A stretch of 64,000 nt of DNA, from positions 5,783,501 through 5,847,500 of the forward strand of contig NZ_CP028908.1 in NCBI RefSeq assembly GCF_024181725.1, read 5' to 3'. Numbering within the stretch: the first letter of the stretch is position 1; each line of letters opens with the position of its first letter. The stretch is from Bradyrhizobium sp. WD16 (GTDB lineage: Bacteria > Pseudomonadota > Alphaproteobacteria > Rhizobiales > Xanthobacteraceae). Both the position numbers and the translations under genes were made by a program. Shown piece after piece: positions 1 to 9,360 of the stretch. A model generated the notes under the pieces. That model worked only from the letters and a program-made list of their open reading frames with translations. It was not told where the DNA came from and made no database searches.

Positions 1-172
1 GAAGCGGAGGACGACGGTGTGTGGTTGGGGCCGGCGTCTCGGCCGATCCATCGCTGTTGTTATCGACGCCTGACTGGCACAGCGCGCCTGCCGCGCTCTC
101 CGCCGTCATCGCCCGCTTCAAGCGGGCGAACCAGTACGCCGTGGCGGTGGTGACGGGCAGAGCGTCCGCCGC
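1..172. repeat. Partial copy of the 214-bp satellite repeat
   Basis: This stretch is nearly identical to the unit tandemly repeated at 2967-4028. It shares the gcctgactggcacagcgc segment and the palindrome around cgcccgcttcaagcgggcg. Identity stops near 172, just before the thiolase stop codon at 180. The copy probably continues off the left edge. Together with the array at 2967 it brackets the thiolase/amidase pair. Confidence 0.9.
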
Positions 173-179
173 CGCATTG

Positions 180-1349
180 TCAACGCGACGGCTCGAGGAT
201 CGAGACGTAGTTCGCAACGGCCGCGCCGCCCATGTTGAAGATGCCGCCGAGCTTGGGCGCCTTGAGCTGCATGCCTTCCGGCGCCTCGCCGGCGAGCTGC
301 ATCGCGGTCATCACATGCATGGAGACGCCGGTCGCGCCGATCGGATGGCCCTTGGACTTGAGGCCGCCGGAGACATTGACCGGCAGCTTGCCGCCGACCT
401 GCGTCCAGCCTTCCTTGACGGCGCAGGCGCCCTGCCCCTTGGCCGTCAGCCCCATGGCCTCGTATTCGATCAGCTCGGCGATGGTGAAGCAGTCGTGGGT
501 CTCGACGAAGGAGAGGTCGGCGAGCGTGACGCCGGCGCGCTCCAGCGCGCGGCCCCAGGCCACCGAACAGCCTTCGAATTCAAGGATATTGCGCTTGGAG
601 AGCGGCAGGAAATCCTGGGCATGCGCGGTGGCGCGCACCGTCACCGCCTTGCGCATCGACCTAGCGGTCTCGGCATCCGCCAGAATCAGGGCCGCGGCGC
701 CGTCGGACACCAGCGAACAGTCGGTGCGCTTCAGCGGACCGGCGACGAAGGGATTCTTCTCGCCCTCGGAGCGGCAGTAATCGTAGCCGAGATCCTTGCG
801 CATCTGGGCGTAAGGATTGGCGACGCCGTTCTTGTGGTTCTTGGCCGCGATCATGGCGAGGGCGTCGGACTGGTCGCCATAACGCTGGAAATATTGTTCG
901 GCGATCTTGCCGAAGACGCCGGCGAAGCCGGCGGGGGTGTCGCCATCCTCGAGCAGATAGGACGCCTTGAGCAGGTTGCGGCCGATCTCCGGCCCAGGCG
1001 TCCTCGTCATCTGTTCGACGCCGACGACGAGGACGAGGCGCGCCGCTCCTGCGGCGATGGCCTTGAGCCCCTGATGCACGGCCGCCGAGCCGGTGGCGCA
1101 GGCATTCTCCACCCGCACCGCCGGCTTGAAGCGCAGCGCCGGATCGGCCTGCAGCACCAGTGCGGCGGTGAAGTCCTGGGGCGAGAAGCCGGCATTGAAG
1201 TGGCCGAGAACGATCTCGTCGACATCGCCCGGCGCAATGCCGGCGTCGGCAATGGCGTCGCTCGCCACCCGCACGATCAGGCTTTCGACCGTTTCGTTTT
1301 CCAGTTTGCCGAAGGGCGAATGGGCCCAGCCGACGATCGATGCGCTCAT
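180..1349 (-). CDS. SCP-x-type thiolase (acetyl-CoA acetyltransferase family)
   Basis: This 389-residue protein has the length and motifs of the thiolase superfamily. The nucleophilic Cys84 sits in VENACATGSAA. His335 sits in the GHPIGATG motif. ETHDCFTIAE around residues 283-292 replaces the classical C-terminal Cys loop, as in SCP-x-like thiolases. Family members cleave or form 3-oxoacyl-CoA in the cytoplasm, but many in this subfamily act on unknown acyl-CoAs. The ATG at 1349 is preceded by a strong GGGAGG ribosome site. It is divergent from an amidase with a 182-bp shared upstream region. Nothing nearby fixes the substrate. Confidence 0.9.
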   Translation of the reverse strand: MSASIVGWAHSPFGKLENETVESLIVRVASDAIADAGIAPGDVDEIVLGHFNAGFSPQDFTAALVLQADPALRFKPAVRVENACATGSAAVHQGLKAIAAGAARLVLVVGVEQMTRTPGPEIGRNLLKASYLLEDGDTPAGFAGVFGKIAEQYFQRYGDQSDALAMIAAKNHKNGVANPYAQMRKDLGYDYCRSEGEKNPFVAGPLKRTDCSLVSDGAAALILADAETARSMRKAVTVRATAHAQDFLPLSKRNILEFEGCSVAWGRALERAGVTLADLSFVETHDCFTIAELIEYEAMGLTAKGQGACAVKEGWTQVGGKLPVNVSGGLKSKGHPIGATGVSMHVMTAMQLAGEAPEGMQLKAPKLGGIFNMGGAAVANYVSILEPSR

Positions 1350-1531
1350 GAGATCCTCCCGGACATGATTGCCCCGACTTTAAGCACTCCGCCTTGCCGG
1401 CATCAACTCGGCCGTCATGCGCGGGGCGGGATGGCACCCTGTGCGCGGATGCGTCACGGCCGCCTTGCCTTCCCCATGACAGTCAGTAGCATCCGCGCTC
1501 CTTTTCTTTCGGATTCTCGTGGAGTTCCGCC

Positions 1532-2887
1532 GTGTCCACCGCCCTTCCCACCCTCGACGCGCTTGCCGCTGCCCTGGCTGACGGCCGTACCACCAGCCGG
1601 GCGCTGGTTGAAGATTGTCTCGCCCGCATCGCCGATCAGGGCGGCGAAGGCGCGCGCGCCTTTGTGTCGGTCGATCCCGCGCGGGTGCGTCGCGCCGCCG
1701 ACGCCATGGACGGCCTGCGGGCGGCGGGCGCCGCGCCCTCGCGCTTCGCCGGCATTCCGATTTCGGTCAAGGACCTGTTCGACGTTACCGGCGAAGTCAC
1801 CCGCGCCGGCTCGAAGGTGCTGGCGGATGCCGCACCGGCGGCGCAGGACGCCGAGGTGATCGTCCGGCTGCGGGCCGCCGGCTTCATCGTCATCGGCCGC
1901 ACCAACATGACCGAGTTCGCCTATTCGGGGCTCGGCATCAATCCGCATTATGGCACGCCCGCCGCCCCCTGGCAGCGCGCGACGCCGCGGGTGCCCGGCG
2001 GCTCGTCCTCGGGCGCGGCGGTCTCGGTCGCCGACGGCATGGCCCATGCCGCGATCGGCACCGACACCGGCGGCTCGAGCCGGATCCCGGCGGCCTTCAC
2101 CGGCATCGTCGGCTACAAGCCCACCGCGCGGCTGATGCCGCAGGACGGCATCGTACCGCTCGCCCCCTCGCTCGACGCCGCCGGGCCGCTGGCGCGTTCG
2201 GTGCGCTGCTGCGCCAGCCTGCATGCGCTGATGAGCGGCGCCAAGGAGTCAAAAGTCGATGAACTGCCGCTCGGCGGGTTGCGCCTCGCCGTGCCGCAGA
2301 CGCTGGCCATGGACGATCTCGACCCCGAGGTCGCGACCACGTTCAAGGCCGCGCTGTCGCGCCTGTCGTCAGCGGGCGTGCGGGTCAGCGACGTCGCCTT
2401 CGATGCATTCGCAAAAATTCCGCCGATGAGCAGCAAAGGCGGCTTCCCGGCGATGGAAAGCTATGCCTGGCACAAGCCGCTGATCGAAACCAGGCGCGAC
2501 CTCTACGATCCGCGGGTCATCAGCCGCATCATGCGCGGCGCCGACGCCACGGCCGCCGATTATCTCGCGCTGCTCGCCGACCGCAAGACGCTCGTCGCCG
2601 CCGCCGAAGCGCAGCTGGCGCCATTCGACGCCCTAGTGCTGCCGACCGCCGCCATCGTGCCGCCGCGCATCGCCGATCTTTCAACCGACGAGGCCTATGC
2701 CAGGGCCAACATCCTGGCGCTGCGCAACACCACGCTGATCAACCTGATCGACGGCTGCGCCGTCTCGCTGCCGGTTCACCGCGCCGGCGAGGCGCCGGTC
2801 GGCCTGATGCTGGCCTGCCGCGGCGGCGACGATGCGCGCCTGTTCGCGCTGGCGGCGGCGGTGGAGCAGCTGTTCGCTAGCAGCTGA
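1532..2887 (+). CDS. Amidase signature family enzyme
   Basis: This 451-residue protein carries the amidase-signature Ser-cisSer-Lys triad: Lys80 in ISVKDLFDV, the cis-Ser at about 158 in PGGSSSGAAV, and the nucleophile Ser182 in DTGGSSRIPAA. The Ser spacing of 24 matches the family. Such enzymes hydrolyse amides to acid plus ammonia. There is no GatB or GatC neighbour and the protein is short for GatA, so a catabolic amidase is more likely than a tRNA amidotransferase subunit. The start is GTG at 1532 with GGAG 8 nt upstream. It is divergent from the thiolase. Confidence 0.88.
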   Translation: MSTALPTLDALAAALADGRTTSRALVEDCLARIADQGGEGARAFVSVDPARVRRAADAMDGLRAAGAAPSRFAGIPISVKDLFDVTGEVTRAGSKVLADAAPAAQDAEVIVRLRAAGFIVIGRTNMTEFAYSGLGINPHYGTPAAPWQRATPRVPGGSSSGAAVSVADGMAHAAIGTDTGGSSRIPAAFTGIVGYKPTARLMPQDGIVPLAPSLDAAGPLARSVRCCASLHALMSGAKESKVDELPLGGLRLAVPQTLAMDDLDPEVATTFKAALSRLSSAGVRVSDVAFDAFAKIPPMSSKGGFPAMESYAWHKPLIETRRDLYDPRVISRIMRGADATAADYLALLADRKTLVAAAEAQLAPFDALVLPTAAIVPPRIADLSTDEAYARANILALRNTTLINLIDGCAVSLPVHRAGEAPVGLMLACRGGDDARLFALAAAVEQLFASS

Positions 2888-2966
2888 CAGCATCCGCGGC
2901 CAGCCGCGCTCTCCGCCGTCATCGCCTTCTGCAGAGATAAAGTCAGGACCGAGGCGCCGACATAAC

Positions 2967-4028
2967 CTCCGCCGTCATCGCCCGCTTCAAGCGGACGAAC
3001 CAGTACGCCGTGCCGATGGCGAAGGGCAGAGCGTCCGCCGCGGTGCCCGATTGCGACGACACGGAGTACTGGGTCCTCCGCGTGAAGCGGAGGACGACGG
3101 TGTGTGGTTGGGGCCGGCGTCTCGGCCGATCCATCGCTGTTGTTATCGACGCCTGACTGGCACAGCGCGCCTGCCGCGCTCTCCGCCGTCATCGCCCGCT
3201 TCAAGCGGGCGAACCAGTACGCCGTGGCGGTGGTGAGGGGCAGAGCGTCCGCCGCGGCGCCCGATTGCGACGACACGGAGTACTGGGTCCTCCGCGTGAA
3301 GCGGAGGACGACGGTGTGTGGTTGGGGCCGGCGTCTCGGCCGATCCATCGCTGTTGTTATCGACGCCTGACTGGCACAGCGCGCCTGCCGCGCTCTCCGC
3401 CGTCATCGCCCGCTTCGAGCGGGAGAACCAGTACGCCGTGCCGATGGCGAAGGGCAGAGCGTCCGCCGCGGTGCCCGATTGCGACGACACGGAGTACTGG
3501 GTCCTCCGCGTGAAGCGGAGGACGACGGTGTGTGGTTGGGGCCGGCGTCTCGGCCGTCCCATCGCTGTTGTTATCGACGCCTGACTGGCACAGCGCGCCT
3601 GCCGCGCTCTCCGCCGTCATCGCCCGCTTCGAGCGGGCGAACCAGTACGCCGTGCCAATGGCGAAGGGCAGAGCGTCCGCCGCGGTGCCCGATTGCGACG
3701 ACACGGAGTACTGGGTCCTCCGCGTGAAGCGGAGGACGACGGTGTGTGGTTGGGGCCGGCGTCTCGGCCGTCCCATCGCTGTTGTTATCGACGCCTGACT
3801 GGCACAGCGCGCCTGCCGCGCTCTCCGCCGTCATCGCCCGCTTCAAGCGGGCGAACCAGTACGCCGTGCCGATGGCGAAGGGCAGAGCGTCCGCCGCGGT
3901 GCCCGATTGCGACGACACGGAGTACTGGGTCCTCCGCGTGAAGCGGAGGACGACGGTGTGTGGTCGGGGCCGGCGTCTCGGCCGATCCATCGCTGTTGTT
4001 ACCGACGCCTGACTGGCACAGCGCGCCT
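2967..4028. repeat. Satellite array: five tandem copies of a 214-bp unit
   Basis: The landmark gcctgactgg recurs at 3151, 3365, 3579, 3793 and 4007, exactly 214 bp apart. Units start at 2967, 3181, 3395, 3609 and 3823, and the last is cut about 8 bp short. Copies differ at only a few bases, so the array is young or homogenised. Each unit holds two imperfect palindromes of about 40 bp in inverted orientation, one around cgcccgcttcaagcgggcg and one around tcctccgcgtgaagcggagga. The period is not a multiple of 3 and the many overlapping reading frames through it are not coding. The array plus the following element fill the 1.5 kb between the amidase and the efflux operon. Confidence 0.95.
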
Positions 4029-4145
4029 GTAGGCAATTGCGAGACATAAGCCACACGAGATTTTTGATTTTGCTAGTGTCCCGATGTCTCCGAATGACCG
4101 TGCGAGGGTGAGGCAAACGAAGCGGTCATTCGGAGACGGGACACT
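4029..4145. repeat. Truncated composite hairpin element
   Basis: The right arm of a 'type B' hairpin (taggcaattgcgagac...ccacac, 4030-4057) is followed by a linker close to tttttgattttg and a complete 'type C' hairpin at 4073-4145 (ctagtgtcccg...cgggacact). The same order occurs intact at 9129-9294 and inverted at 41100-41341. Here the left arm of hairpin B is missing because the satellite array abuts it at 4028/4029. Confidence 0.85.
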
Positions 4146-4445
4146 CGCCGGCGATGCTGGTGACGGCAATACCGCTGCCGGCAAGCCTGCCGCGCCGGAG
4201 AGAGTTAATGGTCTCGCGGAAATTTGAAGGCGTCCACATCCGGATCGCTACGCCGTGAGCGCCATTCACCCCGGCAACCGGAGCGCCTGGTCAGGCCGGC
4301 TGAAACCGGATTAAAGACTAAATAATATTACATCTTCGCAAGAATCGACCTTTGGCCGTTTCGCATCGCAGCGAGATCAGATTAATGTCCGGATGCGGGC
4401 ACGCGACTGCTGCAACGGCCCGCAGGCCCGCAATGTGACTGGCGT
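4146..4445. other. Gene-free upstream region of the RND operon
   Basis: No reading frame here is convincing. The stretch around 4310-4345 is AT-rich (taaataatattacatc) compared with its surroundings and is the likely place for the efflux operon promoter. No regulator gene or clear operator palindrome was recognised. Confidence 0.4.
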
Positions 4446-5708
4446 ATGATCGGGATGCTTGTCATCCCGCCAAGCGTCATCTTGATGCGACGTCTTCTGG
4501 TGAGATGGTTGGATAGACGGTCAATGACGGCTCGACGTTGGTTTTTCATCGCCCTCCTCCTCGTGGTCTGCGCCGGCCTCTATGCCGGCTATGGGCGACT
4601 GTATGGACCGAACAAGTCCGCCGACAGCGCCAAGGGCCGCGGCCCGGCGCCGGTACCCGTCACCATTACCACCGCCAGGCCGACCTCCTTTCCCGTGGTG
4701 CAGAGCGGCCTCGGCACGGTGCAGGCCTTCAACTCGGTGACGGCGCGCACCCGGGTCGATGGCGAAGTCATCAAGATCCTGTTCAAGGAAGGCCAGATCG
4801 TGAAGCAGGGTGACCTGCTGGCGCAGATCGACCCCCGCCCCTACAAGGCCGCCGTCGACCAGGCCGCCGCCAAGAAAGCCCAGGACGAGGCGACGCTGCA
4901 CAATGCGCAGCTCGATTTGCAGCGCTATTCGACCCTCGCCCAGCAGAGCTTCGCCTCACGCCAGCAGCTCGATACCCAGACCGCGGCCGTGGCGCAGAAC
5001 ACCGCGCTGGTGGCCGCCGACGCCGCGGCGCTGGAGAACGCCCAGACCCAGTTCGACTACACCAACATCCGCTCGCCGATCACCGGCCGCGTCGGCTTCC
5101 GCCTCGTCGACCAGGGCAACATCGTCAATGCCTCGAGCCAGAACGGCATCGTGACCATCACCCAGGTCCAGCCGATCACCACCGTCTTCACCTTGCCCGA
5201 GAAGCAGATCAGCGACATCAACGCCGTCATGCAGAAGGGGCCGGTGCAGGCGATCGCCTATTCGGCCGACGGCGCCCGCAAGCTCGCCGAAGGCACCCTC
5301 GCCGTCGTCAACAACCAGGTCGACGCGACCACCGGCACGATCCAGATCAAGGCCACCTTCGAGAACCAGGACAACGCCCTGTGGCCGGGCCTCGCGGTCG
5401 TCGTCAAGGTGCCGGTCCACACGCTGGACAACGTGATCGCGCTGCCGCAGTCGGCCGTGCAGCACAGCCAGCAGGGGCTGTTCGCCTATGTCATCGACGA
5501 CAAGCAGAAGGCGAATTTCCGCAAGGTCGAGATCGGCGAGCAGAACAATGACAGCGTGGTCGTGACCAAGGGCATCTCGCCCGGTGAAAACGTCGTGGTG
5601 TCCGGCCAGTATCGGCTTCAGAACGGGGTGACGGTGACCGCCACCAGTGCCGATCAGGCCACGGTGGGCAGCGCCCAGCACCAGACCACGGTCGGGAGCG
5701 CCCGGTAA
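4446..5708 (+). CDS. RND efflux periplasmic adaptor (membrane fusion protein)
   Basis: The 420-residue protein has an N-terminal membrane anchor (about residues 28-48), then a lipoyl/biotinyl-like half (RTRVDGEVIKILFKEGQIV), an Ala/Gln-rich alpha-hairpin, a second lipoyl half (ITGRVGFRLVDQGN) and beta-barrel domains. This is the order of MdtA/AcrA-type adaptors that link an inner-membrane RND pump to an outer-membrane channel. Its stop overlaps the start of the pump gene by one base (TAATG), so the two are translationally coupled. The start is uncertain: ATG at 4446, 4485 or 4524 (MTARRWFF) are all possible and none has a strong ribosome site. No TolC-like gene is present nearby. Confidence 0.92.
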   Translation: MIGMLVIPPSVILMRRLLVRWLDRRSMTARRWFFIALLLVVCAGLYAGYGRLYGPNKSADSAKGRGPAPVPVTITTARPTSFPVVQSGLGTVQAFNSVTARTRVDGEVIKILFKEGQIVKQGDLLAQIDPRPYKAAVDQAAAKKAQDEATLHNAQLDLQRYSTLAQQSFASRQQLDTQTAAVAQNTALVAADAAALENAQTQFDYTNIRSPITGRVGFRLVDQGNIVNASSQNGIVTITQVQPITTVFTLPEKQISDINAVMQKGPVQAIAYSADGARKLAEGTLAVVNNQVDATTGTIQIKATFENQDNALWPGLAVVVKVPVHTLDNVIALPQSAVQHSQQGLFAYVIDDKQKANFRKVEIGEQNNDSVVVTKGISPGENVVVSGQYRLQNGVTVTATSADQATVGSAQHQTTVGSAR

Positions 5709-8700
5709 TGAGCGACGGCGGTCTCTCCAGCCCCTTCATCAAACGCCCGATCGCCACCTCGCTGATGATGGCGGGCGTGCTGTTCGTCGGCCTGATCGCC
5801 TATCCGCAGCTGCCGGTGGCGCCGCTGCCGCAGATCGACTTCCCGACCATCCAGGTCAGCGCCAGCCTGCCCGGCGCCAGCCCCGACACCATGGCCTCGT
5901 CGGTGGCCCAGCCGCTGGAAACCCAGTTCGCGCAGATCGCCGGCGTCGCCGAGCTGACCTCGACGAGCTCGCTCGGCTCGACCTCGATCACCATCCAGTT
6001 CGACCTCAACCGCAATATCGACGGCGCCGCCAACGACGTCGGCGCGGCGATCAACGCCGCCAGCGGCCTGTTGCCCAAAAACCTGCCGAGCCCGCCGACC
6101 TACCGCAAGGTCAACCCCGCGGATTCGCCCATCTTGCTGCTGTCGGCAACCTCGGACTCGATGCCGCTGATCGAGACGGACGACAATGTCGAGACCAAGA
6201 TCGCCCAGCAGATCAGCCAGCTGCCCGGCGTCGGCCTCGTCTCCATCGGCGGCCAGCAGAAGCCGTCGATCCGGGTGCAGATCGATCCGGGCCGGCTCGC
6301 GACCAAGGGCCTGTCGCTCGAGGATGTCCGCAGCCAGCTCGCGGTGACCACGGTCAACGGCCCGAAAGGCGCCATCGACGGCGACAAGCGCGCCTATACC
6401 ATCTACGCCAACGACCAGCTGACGATCGCCAAGGACTGGAACGACGTCATCCTCGCCTATCGCAACGGCGCGCCGCTGCGCATCCGCGATGTCGGCGAGG
6501 CGGTCGCCGGACCCGAGGACGTCAAGCAGGCGGCCTGGGCCAACGGCAAGCGCGGCATCTTCCTCGTCGTCTTCAAGCAGCCCGGCGCCAACGTCATCGA
6601 GACGGTCGATCGCGTCAAGGCGGCGCTGCCGCAGCTGGAGCTGGCGCTGCCGCCGGCGATCAAGATCGACGTGCTCAGCGACCGCACCCAGACCATCCGC
6701 GCCTCGGTCGCGGACGTGCAGTTCACGCTGGCCATCACCATCCTGCTGGTGGTGGCGGTCATCTTCGCGTTCCTGCGCAACGTCTGGGCCACCATCATTC
6801 CGGGCATTACCGTGCCGCTGGCGCTGCTCGGCGCCTGCGCGCTGATGTGGATGACGGGCTACACCCTCGACAACCTGTCGCTGATGGCGCTCACCATCTC
6901 GGTCGGCTTCGTCGTCGACGACGCCATCGTCATGCTGGAGAATATCAGCCGCTACGTCGAGGAAGGCGAGAACCCGATGAAGGCCGCCTTCAAAGGCGCC
7001 AGCGAAATCGGCTTCACCATCTTCTCTATCAGCCTGTCGCTGATCGCGGTGCTGATCCCGCTCTTGCTGATGGGCGGCATCATCGGCCGCCTGTTCCGGG
7101 AATTCTCCGTGGTGCTGTCGATGACCATCGTGGTCTCGGCCTTCGTGTCGCTGACGCTGACGCCGATGATGGCCTCGCGCTTCCTCAAGCCGCATACCGG
7201 CCACGAGAGCCATAGCCGGATCTACAATGCCAGCGAACGCGTCTTCGACGGCATGCTTGCCGGCTACGAGTGGATGCTCGACCGCGCGCTCAAGTTCCGG
7301 CGCATCACGCTCGCCGTGTTCCTGATCTCGCTGGCCGCGACCATCGCCCTCTTCATCATCATCCCCAAGGGCTTCTTTCCGCAGCAGGACACCGGCCTGA
7401 TCACCGGCCAGACCGAGGCCTCGCAGGACATCTCCTTCAAGGACATGCTGCGCAAGCAGCAGGAGCTCGGCGCCATCGTCCAGGCTGACCCGGCGGTCGC
7501 CAGCGTCGCCATGGCGATCGGCGGCGGCGGCGCCAACGCCCTCAATACCGGGCGGTTGTTCATCTCGCTCAAGCCACGTGACGAACGCGACGTCTCCGCC
7601 GACCAGATCATCGCCCGGCTGCGGCCGCAGGCCGAGAAGGTCGAAGGCGCACGGCTGTTCCTGCAGGCGGCCCAGGACGTCCGCATGGGCGGCCGCGCGA
7701 CGCGCACCCAGTACCAGATGTCGCTGCAGGACGCCGATCTCGACGAGCTCAACAGCTGGGCGCCGAAGATCCTCGACAAGCTCAAGACCCTGCCGCAGCT
7801 GCGCGACGTCGCCACCGACCAGCAGACCCAGGGCAACACCCTGACGCTGACCATCGACCGCGACCAGGCCTCGCGTCTCGGCATCCAGCCCCAGGTGATC
7901 GACGATACGCTCTACGACGCCTTCGGCCAGCGGCAGGTGGCGACCTATTTCACCCAGACCAGCACCTATCGTGTCATTCTCGAGGTGCCGCCGGCGCAGC
8001 AGGCCGATCTCGAGACGCTGAACCGGATCTATGTCAAATCGCCAACCACCGGCCAGAACGTGCCGCTGTCATCCTTCGTGCATTGGACGACGCTGCCGGT
8101 GCAGCCGCTCTCGATCGGCCACCAGGGACAATTCCCGGCGGTGACGATCAGCTTCAACCTCGCCCAGGGCGTGGCGCTCGGCCAGGCGACGCAGGCGGTC
8201 GAGCAGGCCCAGCGCGAGCTGCAGGTGCCCGGCGCGCTGACCATGCGCTTCCAGGGCACGGCCCAGGCCTTCCAGCAGTCGCTCAGCACGGTGCCGCTCT
8301 TGATCGTCGCGGCGCTGGTGGTGGTCTATCTGATCCTCGGCATCCTCTACGAGAGCTACATCCACCCGCTGACGATCCTCTCGACGCTGCCCTCGGCGGC
8401 GCTGGGCGCGATCGCCGCCCTGATGCTCGGCGGCTACGATTTCAGCCTGATCGCGCTGATCGGCGTCATCCTGCTGATCGGCATCGTCAAGAAGAACGGC
8501 ATCATGATGGTGGACTTCGCCATCGCCGGCGAGCGCGACCAGGGGATGTCGAGCGAGCAAGCGATCCGCCAGGCGGCGCTGCTGCGCTTCCGCCCGATCA
8601 TGATGACGACCATGGCCGCGCTGCTCGGCGCCGTGCCGCTGATGCTCGGCCACGGCACCGGCTCGGAGCTGCGCCAGCCGCTCGGCTGGGCGATGGTCGG

Positions 8701-8875
8701 CGGCCTGCTGGTGAGCCAGGCGCTCACCCTGTTCACGACACCTGTGGTCTATCTCTATCTCGACAAGCTCTCCAACTGGATCAGCCCGCGCCGCAAGGCC
8801 GAGCCCGAAGGCGCCGTCGCCGGCGCCGAGAGCGAGGAGCCCGAAGAGCGGCTGCGGACCGCGGCGCGCGGCTGA
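5708..8875 (+). CDS. RND multidrug efflux permease (MdtB/MuxB-like HAE1 pump)
   Basis: At 1055 residues it has the full length of HAE1 RND pumps. It starts with the typical N-terminal pattern (PFIKRPIATSLMMAGVL, first membrane helix). It carries the proton-relay Asp-Asp pair in helix 4 (VGFVVDDAIVMLENI), a second conserved helix block (GIVKKNGIMMVDFA) and two large periplasmic loops. It drives proton-coupled export from the inner membrane with the upstream adaptor. A single pump gene follows the adaptor, unlike the mdtB-mdtC pair. The C-terminus is acidic. Substrates cannot be read from sequence. Confidence 0.95.
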   Translation: MSDGGLSSPFIKRPIATSLMMAGVLFVGLIAYPQLPVAPLPQIDFPTIQVSASLPGASPDTMASSVAQPLETQFAQIAGVAELTSTSSLGSTSITIQFDLNRNIDGAANDVGAAINAASGLLPKNLPSPPTYRKVNPADSPILLLSATSDSMPLIETDDNVETKIAQQISQLPGVGLVSIGGQQKPSIRVQIDPGRLATKGLSLEDVRSQLAVTTVNGPKGAIDGDKRAYTIYANDQLTIAKDWNDVILAYRNGAPLRIRDVGEAVAGPEDVKQAAWANGKRGIFLVVFKQPGANVIETVDRVKAALPQLELALPPAIKIDVLSDRTQTIRASVADVQFTLAITILLVVAVIFAFLRNVWATIIPGITVPLALLGACALMWMTGYTLDNLSLMALTISVGFVVDDAIVMLENISRYVEEGENPMKAAFKGASEIGFTIFSISLSLIAVLIPLLLMGGIIGRLFREFSVVLSMTIVVSAFVSLTLTPMMASRFLKPHTGHESHSRIYNASERVFDGMLAGYEWMLDRALKFRRITLAVFLISLAATIALFIIIPKGFFPQQDTGLITGQTEASQDISFKDMLRKQQELGAIVQADPAVASVAMAIGGGGANALNTGRLFISLKPRDERDVSADQIIARLRPQAEKVEGARLFLQAAQDVRMGGRATRTQYQMSLQDADLDELNSWAPKILDKLKTLPQLRDVATDQQTQGNTLTLTIDRDQASRLGIQPQVIDDTLYDAFGQRQVATYFTQTSTYRVILEVPPAQQADLETLNRIYVKSPTTGQNVPLSSFVHWTTLPVQPLSIGHQGQFPAVTISFNLAQGVALGQATQAVEQAQRELQVPGALTMRFQGTAQAFQQSLSTVPLLIVAALVVVYLILGILYESYIHPLTILSTLPSAALGAIAALMLGGYDFSLIALIGVILLIGIVKKNGIMMVDFAIAGERDQGMSSEQAIRQAALLRFRPIMMTTMAALLGAVPLMLGHGTGSELRQPLGWAMVGGLLVSQALTLFTTPVVYLYLDKLSNWISPRRKAEPEGAVAGAESEEPEERLRTAARG

Positions 8876-8965
8876 CGCAAGCCGTCGTTGCTCCCCGGCT
8901 TTCGCCGTCGCCCTGACGGGCGCCGTTGCCGGATCAAGCCACCCGTTCGGACCGCCGTGCCGGAT

Positions 8966-9360
8966 CTAGTGTGGTGGATCTGACGCTCGTTTCAGTATTG
9001 CAGCGAGTTCTTCGAACGAGCGTCAGATCCAAAACCACACTAGAATCATAATGATGCTAGTGTCCCCTTGTTTCCAACGTTCGTATGAGCGCCTGCTGCA
9101 ATGGGATACGAACGTTGGAAACAGGACACTAGTGTGGCGTCTCGCAATTGCCTATGCCCTTTGCGGCAAGCCCCTGTAGGCAATTGCGAGACATAAGCCA
9201 CACGAGCTTTTTGATTTTGCTAGTGTCCCGATGTCTCCGAATGACCGTGCGAGGGTGAGGCAAACGAAGCGGTAATTCGGAGACGGGACACTAGTGTCCC
9301 GGTTCTAACGTTCGTCCCTTGCAGCGCGCACCTCTACGAGCGTCAGATCCACCGCACTAG
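8966..9360. repeat. Array of five palindromic hairpin elements with CTAG ends
   Basis: Consecutive hairpins are: A 8966-9043 (tggatctgacgctcg / cgagcgtcagatcca); A' 9057-9132 (tttccaacgttcgtat / atacgaacgttggaaa); B 9129-9204 (tctcgcaattgcct / aggcaattgcgaga); C 9220-9294 (gtctccgaatgaccg, with an imperfect partner); and a chimera 9291-9360 joining half of A' to half of A. Most begin and end with CTAGTGT/ACACTAG and neighbours share the CTAG. B and C are joined by the linker ctttttgattttg. The array fills the gap between the RND operon and the GNAT gene and may act in mRNA 3' ends. Confidence 0.9.

Noticed and set aside
1532..2887. The amidase as GatA of the tRNA amidotransferase
   Set aside because: No gatB or gatC is adjacent, it is divergent from a thiolase, and a second similar amidase exists in the window. 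Catabolic amidase is more likely.
2967..4028. Many overlapping 80-180 residue frames on both strands inside the satellite array
   Set aside because: The period is 214 bp, not a multiple of 3, so frames drift between units. None has a ribosome site or family pattern. They are by-products of GC-rich repeats.
2967..4145. The tandem array as a CRISPR
   Set aside because: Units are 214 bp and continuous with no unique spacers, and no cas gene is nearby.
4057..4145. The strong hairpin as a rho-independent terminator
   Set aside because: There is no T-run after the stem, and the same hairpin is dispersed at other loci in both orientations, so it is a repeat element first.
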